64,000 nt of DNA from Streptomyces sp. NBC_01142 (lineage in GTDB: Bacteria > Actinomycetota > Actinomycetes > Streptomycetales > Streptomycetaceae), in assembly GCF_026341125.1 (NCBI RefSeq), contig NZ_JAPEOR010000001.1, positions 1,798,001-1,862,000 on the forward strand. Direction: 5' to 3'. Shown in pieces: positions 54,166 through 62,360 of the stretch; position 1 is the stretch's first letter, and the number at the start of each line of letters is the position of its first letter. Made by a program: the position numbers and the translations under genes. The notes beneath the pieces were generated by a model. That model did no database searches and was not told the DNA's origin. It worked only from the letters and a program-made list of their open reading frames with translations.

Positions 54166-54711
54166 TCAGTCCCACCAGCCGTCGCCGGAATGCCAGCGCT
54201 GCACCCACTGCTCGAAGCCCCAGGCGTCGTCCCCGGGCACCGGGCCGGCGCCTACGTCGGACACCATCCAGACCTCGCCCCGGCGAGGCCCCGTGGTCAC
54301 CAGCACCCAAAATGACTGCCCGTCCTCCGATCCGAGCACGATCGACCCCTGGGTGTACACGGCATCGATGCGCGGATCCTCCTCGGGATCGACGTTCTCG
54401 TCGTCCTCCCACGGCCAGGCTGCCTCCAGGGGGAACGGTTCCCCGGGATGCCGCGGGCCGAGGTCGGGCCAGCCGGCGGGCAGCCAGCCGAGCGGCTGGA
54501 GGCCGCCGTCTTCTGCTGGGCCGAAGCTGCACCCGTTGCTGATCTCGGCAACAAAGGTCCGGTACGGCTCCGGAAGGGTCGTCTTGTTCTCGGACTCCCA
54601 GGCTGCAACGGCTTCATGCCCGAGAGCAGGTTCGCGCCACTCCGGCGCGAACGCAGCGCCCAAGAAGTCGAGCGTGGCCTCGTCCGGGGGCTGATCAGGT
54701 GTGGTCGTCAC
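54166..54711 (-). CDS. SMI1/KNR4 (SUKH)-like protein
   Basis: 181 residues from the GTG at 54711. The region LPEPYRTFVAEISNGCSFGP, then GLQPLGWLPAGWPDL resembles the SMI1/KNR4 core (typical L-P-x-x-Y/L ... G-x-G pattern), followed by a long acidic loop (WPWEDDENVDPEEDPRID) and GSIVLGSEDGQSFWVLVTTG. SUKH proteins are often immunity proteins for polymorphic toxins, but many are solitary with unknown roles. It sits convergently behind the secreted hydrolase-lipoprotein pair, which makes an immunity role worth testing. A longer frame to 54861 covers repeat sequence. Confidence 0.65.
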   Translation of the reverse strand: MTTTPDQPPDEATLDFLGAAFAPEWREPALGHEAVAAWESENKTTLPEPYRTFVAEISNGCSFGPAEDGGLQPLGWLPAGWPDLGPRHPGEPFPLEAAWPWEDDENVDPEEDPRIDAVYTQGSIVLGSEDGQSFWVLVTTGPRRGEVWMVSDVGAGPVPGDDAWGFEQWVQRWHSGDGWWD

Positions 54712-54887
54712 GGCAGGATGCTCGCAGAAGCGGCTGACACTCTGATCTCCGGGTCCCTCCCGCCTGTTGGCCGTTGCGGGGTCTGTCTGCGATCGAGTGC
54801 TGTCCGTTCTCGTGAACATCGAACACGCACCATTGGCGGCGGCTCCCGAAGTGGTGAACATCCGCTGTCCGTTCTCGGGTTCTGGCT

Positions 54888-56645
54888 CTACTTCCGTGAA
54901 ACTGACACGTTGAGTGACGGCTCACGCCCGCAACGGTCTCGGGAAGTTGCCTGAAAATGATCAGCGACGAAGCTCGTGTCGAGCCAGCGCGTGCCCAAGG
55001 CTGCGAGTTGTCGGCGGCCCTGGATGATGTCGGCCATCCCGCCCCCGCCTGTGGTGACGCCGCCGCGCGGCTTGGGTGCGGGGAAGGGCGGCATGTCCTG
55101 TCGGCACGTCGTTCCGGCCGGCGGGAGGGTGCCGTCGATGAGGTAGCGGCTCTCGTGGGCCTGGATGCAGCTGCTGGGGTTGAGCAGTGCCGTGTGCCCG
55201 TGCCCGCTGTTGGTGAGCAGGCGGGCGTCGGCCAGTTCTCGGGTCATGGCCTTCGTGCCCGAGTAGGGAGTGGAGGGGTCGTAGATGGTGCCGACCACCA
55301 GGATGGGATGCGCTGTCGGCTTGTTCCACGGTCCGCGATAGGGGTTGGCGGCGACTCCCGGCCAGTCGGCACACACCACGGCAGCCCAGGCCCAGTGGCG
55401 TCCGGTGTCGCCCGCACGGGCGGCGCTGGCCTCCTCCAGGACGTGGTAGGCAGCGGGGTCACGCGGGTTGGGGCTGTCGCCGCAGAACACCGCACCGGCC
55501 TGTTCTTCGCCCAGGTACGGACTCGGATCCGGGACCGCTGGGGCGGGTGGGAGCGGGGACGGCTCCGGGGCGCGGCCCTGCCACAGGCTCTGCAGTCCGC
55601 CGGCGACGTCCGTCCATCGGGGGTGGACGACGTAGAAGCCGCTCACCATGTCACTGACCGTACGGGCATAGGTCCACTCGCCCACGGGATGCTCCCGGAG
55701 GCGCTTCATCAGCTGGTGGTACTTGTCCCGGGTCGCTTTCGGGCTGCCGGCGGAGAAGGCGCAGCGGGCGGTGGTAGTGGACCCGCACAGGGTGAGGAAC
55801 TGGTCCAGGGTTTCTGCCGCGGCGCGGTCCGAACCCAGGCGCAGCATTGCCGTGGACCGGGGGGCCTCGTTGGACCCATGGTTCGTCCAGGCCTGCGGAT
55901 CCCAGTCGCTGTCGAGGACCATGGCGCGGACGTTGCCGGGGAAGAGGTTGGCGTAGGTAGCGCCCAGGAAGGTGCCGTAGGAGATCCCGTAGTAGGTGAG
56001 CTGTGGGTCACCCACTGCCTGCCGGAGCTGGTCGAGGTCGCGAGCGGTGTCGGCGGTCGACACATGGCGCAGGAGCTCGGGGTCACGCTGCTGACAGCGC
56101 CGGCCCAGATCCTTGTACGCAGCGATGTAGGTCTTCCGCTCCTGTTCGCCCACCGGGAAGCCTGCCGGTTTGCTCGCATTCCAGGCGGCGGCTTCCTCGG
56201 GACTCGCGAAGCAGTTCACCGCGGTGCTGTTGCCGATCCCGCGGGGGTCCCAGCTGACGATGTCGAACCGCTCCCGCACCTCCCGCGGGAAAGACTCGTA
56301 GTTCTGCGGCATCTGCACTGTTCCGGGCCCGCCGGGGCCGCCGGGGTTGAAGAACAGGGTGCCAATGCGCCGTCCGGGGCCGGTTGCCTTCCGTTTGACG
56401 ACTGCCAGTTCGATGGTGCGGCCGCGGGGGGTGCGGTAGTCCAGCGGCACCTTCGCGGTCGCGCAGTCGAACGGGCTGCCCTGAAGGCAGGGTCTCCAGT
56501 CCAGCTTCGGGGCGGGCACCGAAGGTGTCGGAGTACCGCCGGCGACGGCGGGGTTCGGCCCGATGAACACCGTCGAGCAGGCCACCACCGCGGCAACGAC
56601 CGCGGCGCAACTCCGACGGCCTGCTATCGGTGCAGATATGTGCAT
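54888..56645 (-). CDS. Secreted alpha/beta-hydrolase, tripeptidyl aminopeptidase (SlpD/TAP) family
   Basis: 585 residues with a signal peptide (RRSCAAVVAAVVACSTVFIG). LDWRPCLQGSPFDCATAKVP and FFNPGGPGGPGTVQMPQ are typical of actinobacterial TAP hydrolases; the nucleophile elbow is YYGISYGTFLGA (Ser), DSDWDPQAW and a C-terminal NSGHGHTALLNPSSCIQ supply the acid/His and a conserved disulfide region. It cleaves tripeptides or small peptides outside the cell. The ATG at 56645 follows GGAAGGACAAGAC. The gene starts and ends close to inverted repeats. Confidence 0.87.
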   Translation of the reverse strand: MHISAPIAGRRSCAAVVAAVVACSTVFIGPNPAVAGGTPTPSVPAPKLDWRPCLQGSPFDCATAKVPLDYRTPRGRTIELAVVKRKATGPGRRIGTLFFNPGGPGGPGTVQMPQNYESFPREVRERFDIVSWDPRGIGNSTAVNCFASPEEAAAWNASKPAGFPVGEQERKTYIAAYKDLGRRCQQRDPELLRHVSTADTARDLDQLRQAVGDPQLTYYGISYGTFLGATYANLFPGNVRAMVLDSDWDPQAWTNHGSNEAPRSTAMLRLGSDRAAAETLDQFLTLCGSTTTARCAFSAGSPKATRDKYHQLMKRLREHPVGEWTYARTVSDMVSGFYVVHPRWTDVAGGLQSLWQGRAPEPSPLPPAPAVPDPSPYLGEEQAGAVFCGDSPNPRDPAAYHVLEEASAARAGDTGRHWAWAAVVCADWPGVAANPYRGPWNKPTAHPILVVGTIYDPSTPYSGTKAMTRELADARLLTNSGHGHTALLNPSSCIQAHESRYLIDGTLPPAGTTCRQDMPPFPAPKPRGGVTTGGGGMADIIQGRRQLAALGTRWLDTSFVADHFQATSRDRCGREPSLNVSVSRK

Positions 56646-57133
56646 GTCTTGTCCTTCCACGACTGCGCGCGACGCGCCCGTGCGCCGGACGTCGGCACGC
56701 ATCTGTGTCAACAACACCGCGGTCCGGCAAAACGCGCGAGCCATCCGCAGCCGAATGGGAGCCCTGCGCCGACGACTCCGCCCGAATCACGGCCGAACCT
56801 CGCATGCCGCAAGAACTCGTCCGACTTCTGTAGCAGGGTCAAGAGACAGCACTCAGCGTTACCGCTCCACAGAAGTTGAGCCAGAACCCGTTCTCGTGTA
56901 CAGAACCACACGACTGAACTTCGGCGAGTGAGGGCCGCCCCGTATCCGGGCGCGCAGCGCTTTCGGCGAGGCCGCCGCTGCGACTGCCGTCGGCCGGCAC
57001 GACATCGCCGCGACCGACGGCGGCGAGGCGGCGGGTGTGAGGCGGCGGGTGCGAGGGGCGCCGCCGTGCGAGGGCGCCCACGCGGGCTTAGCGTGGTGGT
57101 GGAGTGTTGTCCTCGTCTGGCAGGAGGCCTGCC
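56646..57133. other. 488-bp region without a supported gene
   Basis: Divergent promoter region between the peptidase and the next serine hydrolase. It holds the right copies of the inverted repeats (56869-56905) and a GC-rich tract (56930-57090). Open frames on both strands here have no recognisable protein character. Confidence 0.6.
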
Positions 57134-57134
57134 A
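57118..57134 (+). promoter_or_regulatory. Hairpin enclosing the ribosome-binding site of the second serine hydrolase
   Basis: TGGCAGG-AGG-CCTGCCA is a perfect 7-bp stem with the loop AGG, ending on the A of the ATG. It would hide the GGAGG site, a possible translational brake; it may also be fortuitous. Confidence 0.35.
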
Positions 57135-58357
57135 TGGGGTACTCGCAGATGCGTTGGCGCAAGGCGTGTGTGGGTCTGGCGGCGGCCGCGATGCTGGTCC
57201 TCCCGGCGTCCGCGGGGAGCGCGTACGGCGGAGCCACCCTGGCACCGTCCCTCTCCGCGTCGTCCTCCACCGATACCGAGTTCCCCGAGCTCAGCCCGGC
57301 AGTCGCCGCGCGTCTGGACAAGGCGATCCGGCAGGTCATGCGCGAGGCCAAGGTGCCCGGTGTGATCGTCGCGCTGTCGGCTCCCGGCAAGGGCAGTTAC
57401 ATCCGGACCTTCGGCGTCGCCGACAAGGCTACCGGCGCGCCCATGGAGCCGGATCTGAACATGCGGATCGGCAGCGAGACCAAGACCTTCACCGTGACCG
57501 CCCTGCTCGAACTGGTCGACGAGGGCAAGGTGGGTCTGGACGATCCGATCGCGAAGTACATCGACGGAGTCCCCAACGGAGACCGGATCACCCTGCGCGA
57601 CCTGGCGGAGATGCGCAGCGGGCTGTTCAACTACACCATGGACGAGGGCTTCTTCAAGGCGCTGACCTCCGACCCACGACGCCCCTTCACGCCGCAGGAG
57701 TTGCTGGACTTCTCCTTCAAGCACCCGGTGCAGTTCCAGCCCGGTGAGAAGTTCGACTACTGCAACACCAACCTGATCCTGCTGGGGCTGGTCGTGGAGA
57801 AGGCCGGCGGTATGCCGCTGCACGATTTCATTGAGCAGAACGTCGTGAAGCCGGCCGGGCTGCGCCACACCCTCTTCCCGACGGGCGCCGAGTTCCCCAG
57901 CCCGCACGCCCACGGCTACACCAACCAGACCGCCTCGGGCAAGGTCGAGGACTCCACGGACTGGAACCCCTCCTGGGGCTGGGCAGCCGGGGCGATGATC
58001 TCCGACCTGCAGGACCTGCGCAGCTGGGCCCGTACTCTCGCCACCGGTACCCTGCTGACCCCCGAGACACAGGCCCAGCGCCTCAAGACCGAACCGACAA
58101 CCATTCCGGGTGCCCACTACGGTCTGGGCATCTTCAACGTCCAGGGCTGGATCGGCCACAACGGCTCACTGCCCGGCTACGAGTCGCTGACCATCTATCT
58201 CCCCGAAGCGCAGGCGACGTTGGTCGTGCTCCTCAACACGGACATCCTGCACGACCAGGCGGAGCCCAGCACACTCTTCGGCCAGGCGATCACCCGCATC
58301 GTGACCCCCGAGCACGTGTTCAACCTGCCGGTCCAGGCGTCCCGGCCGAAGTCCTAG
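57134..58357 (+). CDS. Secreted serine hydrolase, D-Ala-D-Ala carboxypeptidase/beta-lactamase family
   Basis: 407 residues. A signal peptide (RWRKACVGLAAAAMLVLPAS) is followed by the hydrolase domain with SxxK as S-E-T-K (RIGSETKTFTV), YxN as Y-C-N (FDYCNTNLILL) and the KTG-equivalent H-N-G (GWIGHNGSLPGY). Similar in kind to the protein at the left edge of the window but not a close copy. Likely acts on peptidoglycan peptides or esters outside the membrane. The ATG at 57134 is set by GGAGG; the frame reaches back to 57104. Confidence 0.88.
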   Translation: MGYSQMRWRKACVGLAAAAMLVLPASAGSAYGGATLAPSLSASSSTDTEFPELSPAVAARLDKAIRQVMREAKVPGVIVALSAPGKGSYIRTFGVADKATGAPMEPDLNMRIGSETKTFTVTALLELVDEGKVGLDDPIAKYIDGVPNGDRITLRDLAEMRSGLFNYTMDEGFFKALTSDPRRPFTPQELLDFSFKHPVQFQPGEKFDYCNTNLILLGLVVEKAGGMPLHDFIEQNVVKPAGLRHTLFPTGAEFPSPHAHGYTNQTASGKVEDSTDWNPSWGWAAGAMISDLQDLRSWARTLATGTLLTPETQAQRLKTEPTTIPGAHYGLGIFNVQGWIGHNGSLPGYESLTIYLPEAQATLVVLLNTDILHDQAEPSTLFGQAITRIVTPEHVFNLPVQASRPKS

Positions 58358-58599
58358 GACGGAAAACGGGTGTCGTCGTCCTTGGCCGGCCTTGCGTGAC
58401 CTTGCACGGCCCACGACGGGCCGACGTAGCGTCGCCATCAGCGAGCGTCCAGAGGAGATTGCGGTGCACGCTGGGGTCATGCCAAGCGCTGCTCTTTCTG
58501 GCGTGCTTGTGGCACGACCGATCGTCTCGATGCGAACCGCCGGCAGGATGGTCGCTCAGGACGTGTATCGCAAGTGAATCGTGCGCATAGGGTGTCGGC

Positions 58600-59031
58600 A
58601 TGTCGCTGAGTTGCATAGCCCTCTCGTCCGGTCGTTCGATCGAGCTCACCGAGCTGCGGATGTCTTCGACCTACGGGGGGATGTTGGAGGGCTACCCGTG
58701 CAAGCGCATCAACGACATGAAGGTCAGCCGCCTCCAGCAGCAGGCCGAACGCGCGTTTACCTCCGCGCCGGTCCATCTCGTTCCGCCCTTCCGTGAGTAC
58801 CCGGACCAGACCGGTGGCGCCTTCGGCCCTGTTGAGGTGCTGCCTTCCGTGGCTTGCATCGGCGTCTTCCGCTCGACAGCGGTCGCTCCCGAGCTCGACC
58901 CGGTACTGCACCGTTCCGCCCTCACTGTGGCCTGGTTCCAGCCCGTACCGGATGTCCCGTCAGGCGAGGATGCTGATCTTGCGCTTCGCAGCATTCACTG
59001 GGAGAAGCTGGCCCAGGACTACGAGCTTTAG
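58600..59031 (+). CDS. Hypothetical protein
   Basis: 143 residues, starting MSLSCIALSSGRSIELTELR and YGGMLEGYPCKRINDMKVSR, then a Pro-rich middle (HLVPPFREYPDQTGGAFGPV) and a C-terminus with EDADLALRSIHWEKLAQDYEL. No known domain recognised and no membrane segment. The coding pattern and long N-terminal conservation-like stretch favour a real gene, but its ribosome site is weak. It lies in the disturbed right part of the window and is followed by a hairpin. Confidence 0.55.
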   Translation: MSLSCIALSSGRSIELTELRMSSTYGGMLEGYPCKRINDMKVSRLQQQAERAFTSAPVHLVPPFREYPDQTGGAFGPVEVLPSVACIGVFRSTAVAPELDPVLHRSALTVAWFQPVPDVPSGEDADLALRSIHWEKLAQDYEL

Positions 59032-59082
59032 CGACCGTCCTCATCACAGCCACTCGTTGATGGCTGCGATGAGGACGGTCGC
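59031..59082. terminator. 15-bp hairpin overlapping the IS remnant end
   Basis: GCGACCGTCCTCATC at 59031 and its perfect complement at 59068-59082 enclose 22 nt. It begins just after the hypothetical gene and covers the last codons of the transposase remnant, so it may be a shared terminator or an IS end structure. Confidence 0.5.
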
Positions 59083-59295
59083 CTCGTAGCGGACTGCGAG
59101 CTTGACGTAGCGCTTGGGGACGGCGCGGGGCCTCTTGAGGCGGTTGATCCCGCACTCGACCGCATGGCGCTCGCGGTGGTCGGCCGGGTCGAAGCGCGGT
59201 GGCCGGCCGCCGCGGGAGCCGAGCTTTCTGCGGTTGCGCGCCTGGTCAATCTTGTCCGGGATGGTGCAGCGGATCCCGCGGCGGCGCAGACAAGC
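59044..59295 (-). pseudogene. C-terminal fragment of an IS5-family transposase
   Basis: Reading from about 59295 gives ACLRRRGIRCTIPDKIDQAR, then RGGRPPRFDPADHRERHAVE and a final LAVRYEATVLIAAINEWL, the C-terminal end of IS5-type DDE transposases with the catalytic Glu in RHAVECGINRLK. The N-terminal two thirds are missing; the sequence before it has no transposase character. A dead remnant. Point differences such as the missing central RAYSS start show decay. Confidence 0.8.
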
Positions 59296-59351
59296 GCGGT
59301 TTGTGTACTTCACTGACGTTACGGCGACTCGTGAACACAGGCGCAGTCGAC

Positions 59352-59747
59352 TCAGTAGGTCACTGGCTTCAATGTGTACGTCGCGTTGACCGGCGAGTAA
59401 AGCCAGCAGTCGCCATACCCGGTCACCGAGTGCCACATGGTCGCCGGCAGCCTGTAGGACTTGGGCCAAGGGTTCGGTGCTGAGTAGCAGTCAGCCTTCC
59501 CCCCGGGCGCGCTGGTGCTTGCCGCATAGGCAACGTCGTACCATCCCCAGCCCCACAGCACCTTCTTCCACTTACCCGCCTGGAGGGTTCCCGTGATGCT
59601 TGCGGATGCAAGAGGCACCGCCTGCCTGCCTGCGGCTTTCGAGTGCGGTTCGGCCGGATGTGCCGAAGCAGATCCCGCAGATCCCAACGTCATCCCTGTG
59701 AGCGCAAGGGTCACAACCACCCCGGCCAATCGCGAGCCACCACTCAC
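59352..59747 (-). CDS. Small secreted hypothetical protein
   Basis: 131 residues from a GTG after AGGGGGAGCA. A signal peptide (RLAGVVVTLALTGMTLGSAG, cut near ASA) predicts secretion. The mature part has many Trp/Tyr (GKWKKVLWGWGWYDVAYAAS, LPATMWHSVTGYGDCWLYSP) and two cysteines that could form a disulfide. No known domain. Lower-GC flanks and position next to an IS remnant suggest a mobile or variable neighbourhood. Confidence 0.65.
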   Translation of the reverse strand: MSGGSRLAGVVVTLALTGMTLGSAGSASAHPAEPHSKAAGRQAVPLASASITGTLQAGKWKKVLWGWGWYDVAYAASTSAPGGKADCYSAPNPWPKSYRLPATMWHSVTGYGDCWLYSPVNATYTLKPVTY

Positions 59748-60381
59748 TGCTCCCCCTGGAGTGAAGGTAAGGGCACGTCAGGAAGCAAGCCCCTACAGGT
59801 GAACCCAGCCCCAAAGCTGGGATATTGAAAGAGTTGCAGCATTTTGAGTGAATCGAAAGGAGAGTGCTGAGATGTAACGATTCGCCATAGGTCGATTGTC
59901 GAATTCGATCGCAGACCCGACCAGGAGTGGCATGAGTGACATCGGCTGTGTCTTCCACAAGGGCGATGACACGGCCGACGGCCCACAGACGGCCCCGGAA
60001 GCAGAGAACCCTCCTGATCTGGGATGCGTCAGATGTCGCGGAACTGATGGCGCGGGTTTCTGAGCTCTGCCTTCGTCAACGATGGCCCCTCCCACCTGCG
60101 GCGGGGCTGTCGTTGACTGTCGTCCTTGGTCAGCCTTGCGCTACGTTCCACGGCCCCGGGACGGCCCGAGCTGGCCGCGCGCGGTGCAGTGGGCAGGCGC
60201 TTAGAAAGCGCTGGGCCTCAACTGCTACAGACAGCTATTGACATGGGAAAACGGCACGGTCAAGCCTGCTGCCCACCAGACTTCGACGCGCATTCGACAG
60301 GGAAGGCCGACTCCTCAGTCTTGGGATGACGCGCCTCTGGGTGCCGTAGGCATGGCCAACCACCTGGGCTAGCTTCTGGGG
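59748..60381. other. 634-bp region without a supported gene
   Basis: Lower-GC upstream region of the secreted protein (59800-59920), then GC-rich sequence with the right copy of the 38-bp direct repeat (60119-60156). Short open frames on both strands lack protein-like composition. A gene lost by decay is possible. Confidence 0.5.
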
Positions 60382-60852
60382 GTGGACTGGATATCTCCGC
60401 TGAGCACGTTGGCTGGTGCCATCGTCGGTGTGAGTTCTGCCTTGATCGCCGAGCGGATCCGCTGGCGTCGCGACAGAGAGAAGGAGGCCGCGCAGACCCG
60501 CAGAGGCGTGTACTCCGAGTTCCTCATGTCTCTGAGTCAGAGTCACTCGGACATGAGGTCCGTGATACTCCAAGGTGATGTGGCGTCGGCTGAGGTCCGT
60601 TACGGCCTGCTCCATCAGGCACTCGATGGCTCAGGCATATGGCGACTCCGTCAGAGCCTGTCCTTGACTGCACCAGCCGAGATCATTCAGTTGGCGGTGA
60701 GCACGTGCGATGCCCTCACGACTATGAGAGATGTGCTCATCGACATCCCTGACGTGAGGAACGATGCCTACCTGCGTTCAAGGGCAGAGCTCTGGCGCAC
60801 GAATGCCAACCTTCGCGAGACCATGCGTCGAGATCTAAGACTTGTCCCGTAA
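60382..60852 (+). CDS. Membrane-anchored hypothetical protein truncated by an IS element
   Basis: 156 residues from a GTG start. One N-terminal membrane segment (PLSTLAGAIVGVSSALIAER) is followed by a basic patch and a helical cytoplasmic domain (RREKEAAQTRRGVYSEFL-like, later YLRSRAELWRTNANLRETMR). The last five residues (LRLVP) and the stop come from the left terminal repeat of the IS that follows, so the natural C-terminus is lost. Function unknown. Confidence 0.65.
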   Translation: MDWISPLSTLAGAIVGVSSALIAERIRWRRDREKEAAQTRRGVYSEFLMSLSQSHSDMRSVILQGDVASAEVRYGLLHQALDGSGIWRLRQSLSLTAPAEIIQLAVSTCDALTTMRDVLIDIPDVRNDAYLRSRAELWRTNANLRETMRRDLRLVP

Positions 60853-61718
60853 CTGCTGGTCACGGGTGAGATGATCTTCGGGTGTCTGGTGTGATCACGG
60901 CGTCGGAGCCGTCCTGGATAGCCCCGTTCACCGGGCTGAGCCCGCGTTCCTTCGGCAGGTTGGTGACCGCACTGCGCCGCGAAGGTGCAGATCCGGTCCG
61001 TAAGGGCCGCCCGTGGGGACTTCCGCTGGAGGACCGGGTTCTGCTCGTCGCGGCCTACTGGCGCACGAACCTGACAATGCGCCAACTCGCTCCGCTCTTC
61101 GGTGTATCGAAGTCCGCGGCGGACCGCATCATCGACCACCTCGGCCCGTCGCTGGCGCTCCAGCCCCGCAAACGGTTCCGCAAGGACACCGTGCTCATCG
61201 TGGACGGCACCCTGGTGCCCACCCGCGACCACAGCATCGCCGAGCAGTCCAAGAACTACCGGTACTCCACGAACCACCAGGTCGTCATCGACGCCGATAC
61301 CCGCCTGGTCGTCGTGGTCGGCCGGCCCTTGCCCGGCAACCGCAACGACTGCAGGGCGTGGGAGGAGTCCGGCGCGAAGGCCGCCGTCGGCAAGGCCATG
61401 ACGATCGCCGACGGCGGCTATCCGGGCACCGGACTCGTCATGCCACACCGTCGGCGCAAAGGTGAAGAACTGCCTGACTGGAAGCAGGCCCACAACAAGT
61501 CCCACAAACAGGTTCGCGCCCGCGTGGAGCACGTTTTTGCCCGCATGAAGACCTGGAAGATCCTCCGCGACTGCCGCCTCAAGGGCGATGGCGTCCACCA
61601 CGCCATGCTCGGAATCGCCCGCCTCCACAACCTCAACCTCGCCGGATAGGCGGGCGGCCGGACCGGCCACCAGCCACGCCCGCACCCCACCCAAGATCAT
61701 TTACGGGACAAGCCTTAG
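60835..61718 (+). mobile_element. IS5-family (IS112-like) insertion sequence, 884 bp
   Basis: Terminal inverted repeats CTAAGACTTGTCCCGTAA (left) and the complement of CTAAGGCTTGTCCCGTAA (right) match at 17 of 18. They enclose one complete transposase gene. The 884-bp size and single 255-codon gene resemble IS112 of Streptomyces albus as I remember it; not verified. No clear target duplication was found at the outer edges. Confidence 0.85.
60882..61649 (+). CDS. IS5-family DDE transposase
   Basis: 255 residues from a GTG. An N-terminal region with a helix-turn-helix (NLTMRQLAPLFGVSKSAADR) is followed by the DDE domain: D in VLIVDGTLVPTRD, D in LPGNRNDCRAW, E in VRARVEHVFARMK, ending in CRLKGDGVHHAMLGIARLHN. 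It belongs to the DDE_Tnp_4 branch of the IS5 family. The frame is uninterrupted, so the element may still be active. Confidence 0.92.
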   Translation: MSGVITASEPSWIAPFTGLSPRSFGRLVTALRREGADPVRKGRPWGLPLEDRVLLVAAYWRTNLTMRQLAPLFGVSKSAADRIIDHLGPSLALQPRKRFRKDTVLIVDGTLVPTRDHSIAEQSKNYRYSTNHQVVIDADTRLVVVVGRPLPGNRNDCRAWEESGAKAAVGKAMTIADGGYPGTGLVMPHRRRKGEELPDWKQAHNKSHKQVRARVEHVFARMKTWKILRDCRLKGDGVHHAMLGIARLHNLNLAG

Positions 61719-62360
61719 GCATGGATGGTCCGCCGGACCCAGAGGTCGGTCTATACCGCTTTCCGGCTCCTCCGTGAACAGGGGCGGTCGCCGGCAGACC
61801 GAAAACGGCTCCGGAGGGCCCTGCACTGTTCAGCATTCCCGCAGGTCACGGGTCCCCCATGGCCTTTCGAGTGATTCCCCGTCCACGGATGGTCCACGGC
61901 ACGCCAGACGGTTGAGGGCGACTGCTGTCCCAGGTTGCCTTGTGGCGGCAGGCCCCGCAGCCAGGACCACCAGTACTGCAATAGCCCACGCCTTGGGGGC
62001 GGCGTTTGACAGTTCCGCCAACTCGAAGAACGGATGGCCACCTGGGTCACCGGCATGGACAACCCCGACCGCACGGACGCCGCCGTCCGTCCACGCACTC
62101 ACCGAACTCGCCGACCCCGACCAGCTCGCCACCGGCCGCAGTCCCTCGCCGACAACCGTCTCGAAGGACGCCGATGAGCCTCAGAAGCGTCCCGGTGAAG
62201 CCCAACCGCCGTACTTGGGCGCGGAGTCACGTTCAACGCAAGCAGGCAGGTCACTCGGGTCAGCAGAACGGAGATCTTCGAGAGGACGCGATGATTCCTG
62301 TATACCCAGCACGATCTTTACGCCAGGATGAGATCACGACTCGATCCTCAAGGACGCTGC
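61719..62360. other. 642-bp region without an intact gene
   Basis: No complete gene recognised. A short protein-like stretch at about 62000-62080 (FRQLEERMATWVTGMDNPDR) breaks off by frameshift into ALTELADPDQLATG in another frame, suggesting a decayed gene. The remainder may include the severed end of the gene interrupted by the IS. Confidence 0.4.

Larger units (their letters stand above)
54029..56905. repeat. Segment bounded by exact 17-bp inverted repeats, with nested inverted copies
   Basis: TCTGTACACGAGAACGG at 54029-54045 is repeated exactly in inverted orientation at 56889-56905. Next to the right copy, 56869-56891 matches the inverted 54876-54898 at 21 of 23 positions. The core GCTGTCCGTTCTC also occurs at 54799 and 54864 and its complement at 54038. 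The repeats enclose the SMI1-like and peptidase genes. They look like ends or scars of a small element, but no transposase is inside. Confidence 0.6.
58375..60156. repeat. Segment bounded by imperfect direct repeats
   Basis: 38-bp copies at 58375-58412 and 60119-60156 share 32 bases, including GTCGTCCTTGG and GCCTTGCG. Between them lie a hypothetical gene, an IS5-family remnant and a small secreted-protein gene, suggesting an inserted or duplicated block. Confidence 0.5.
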
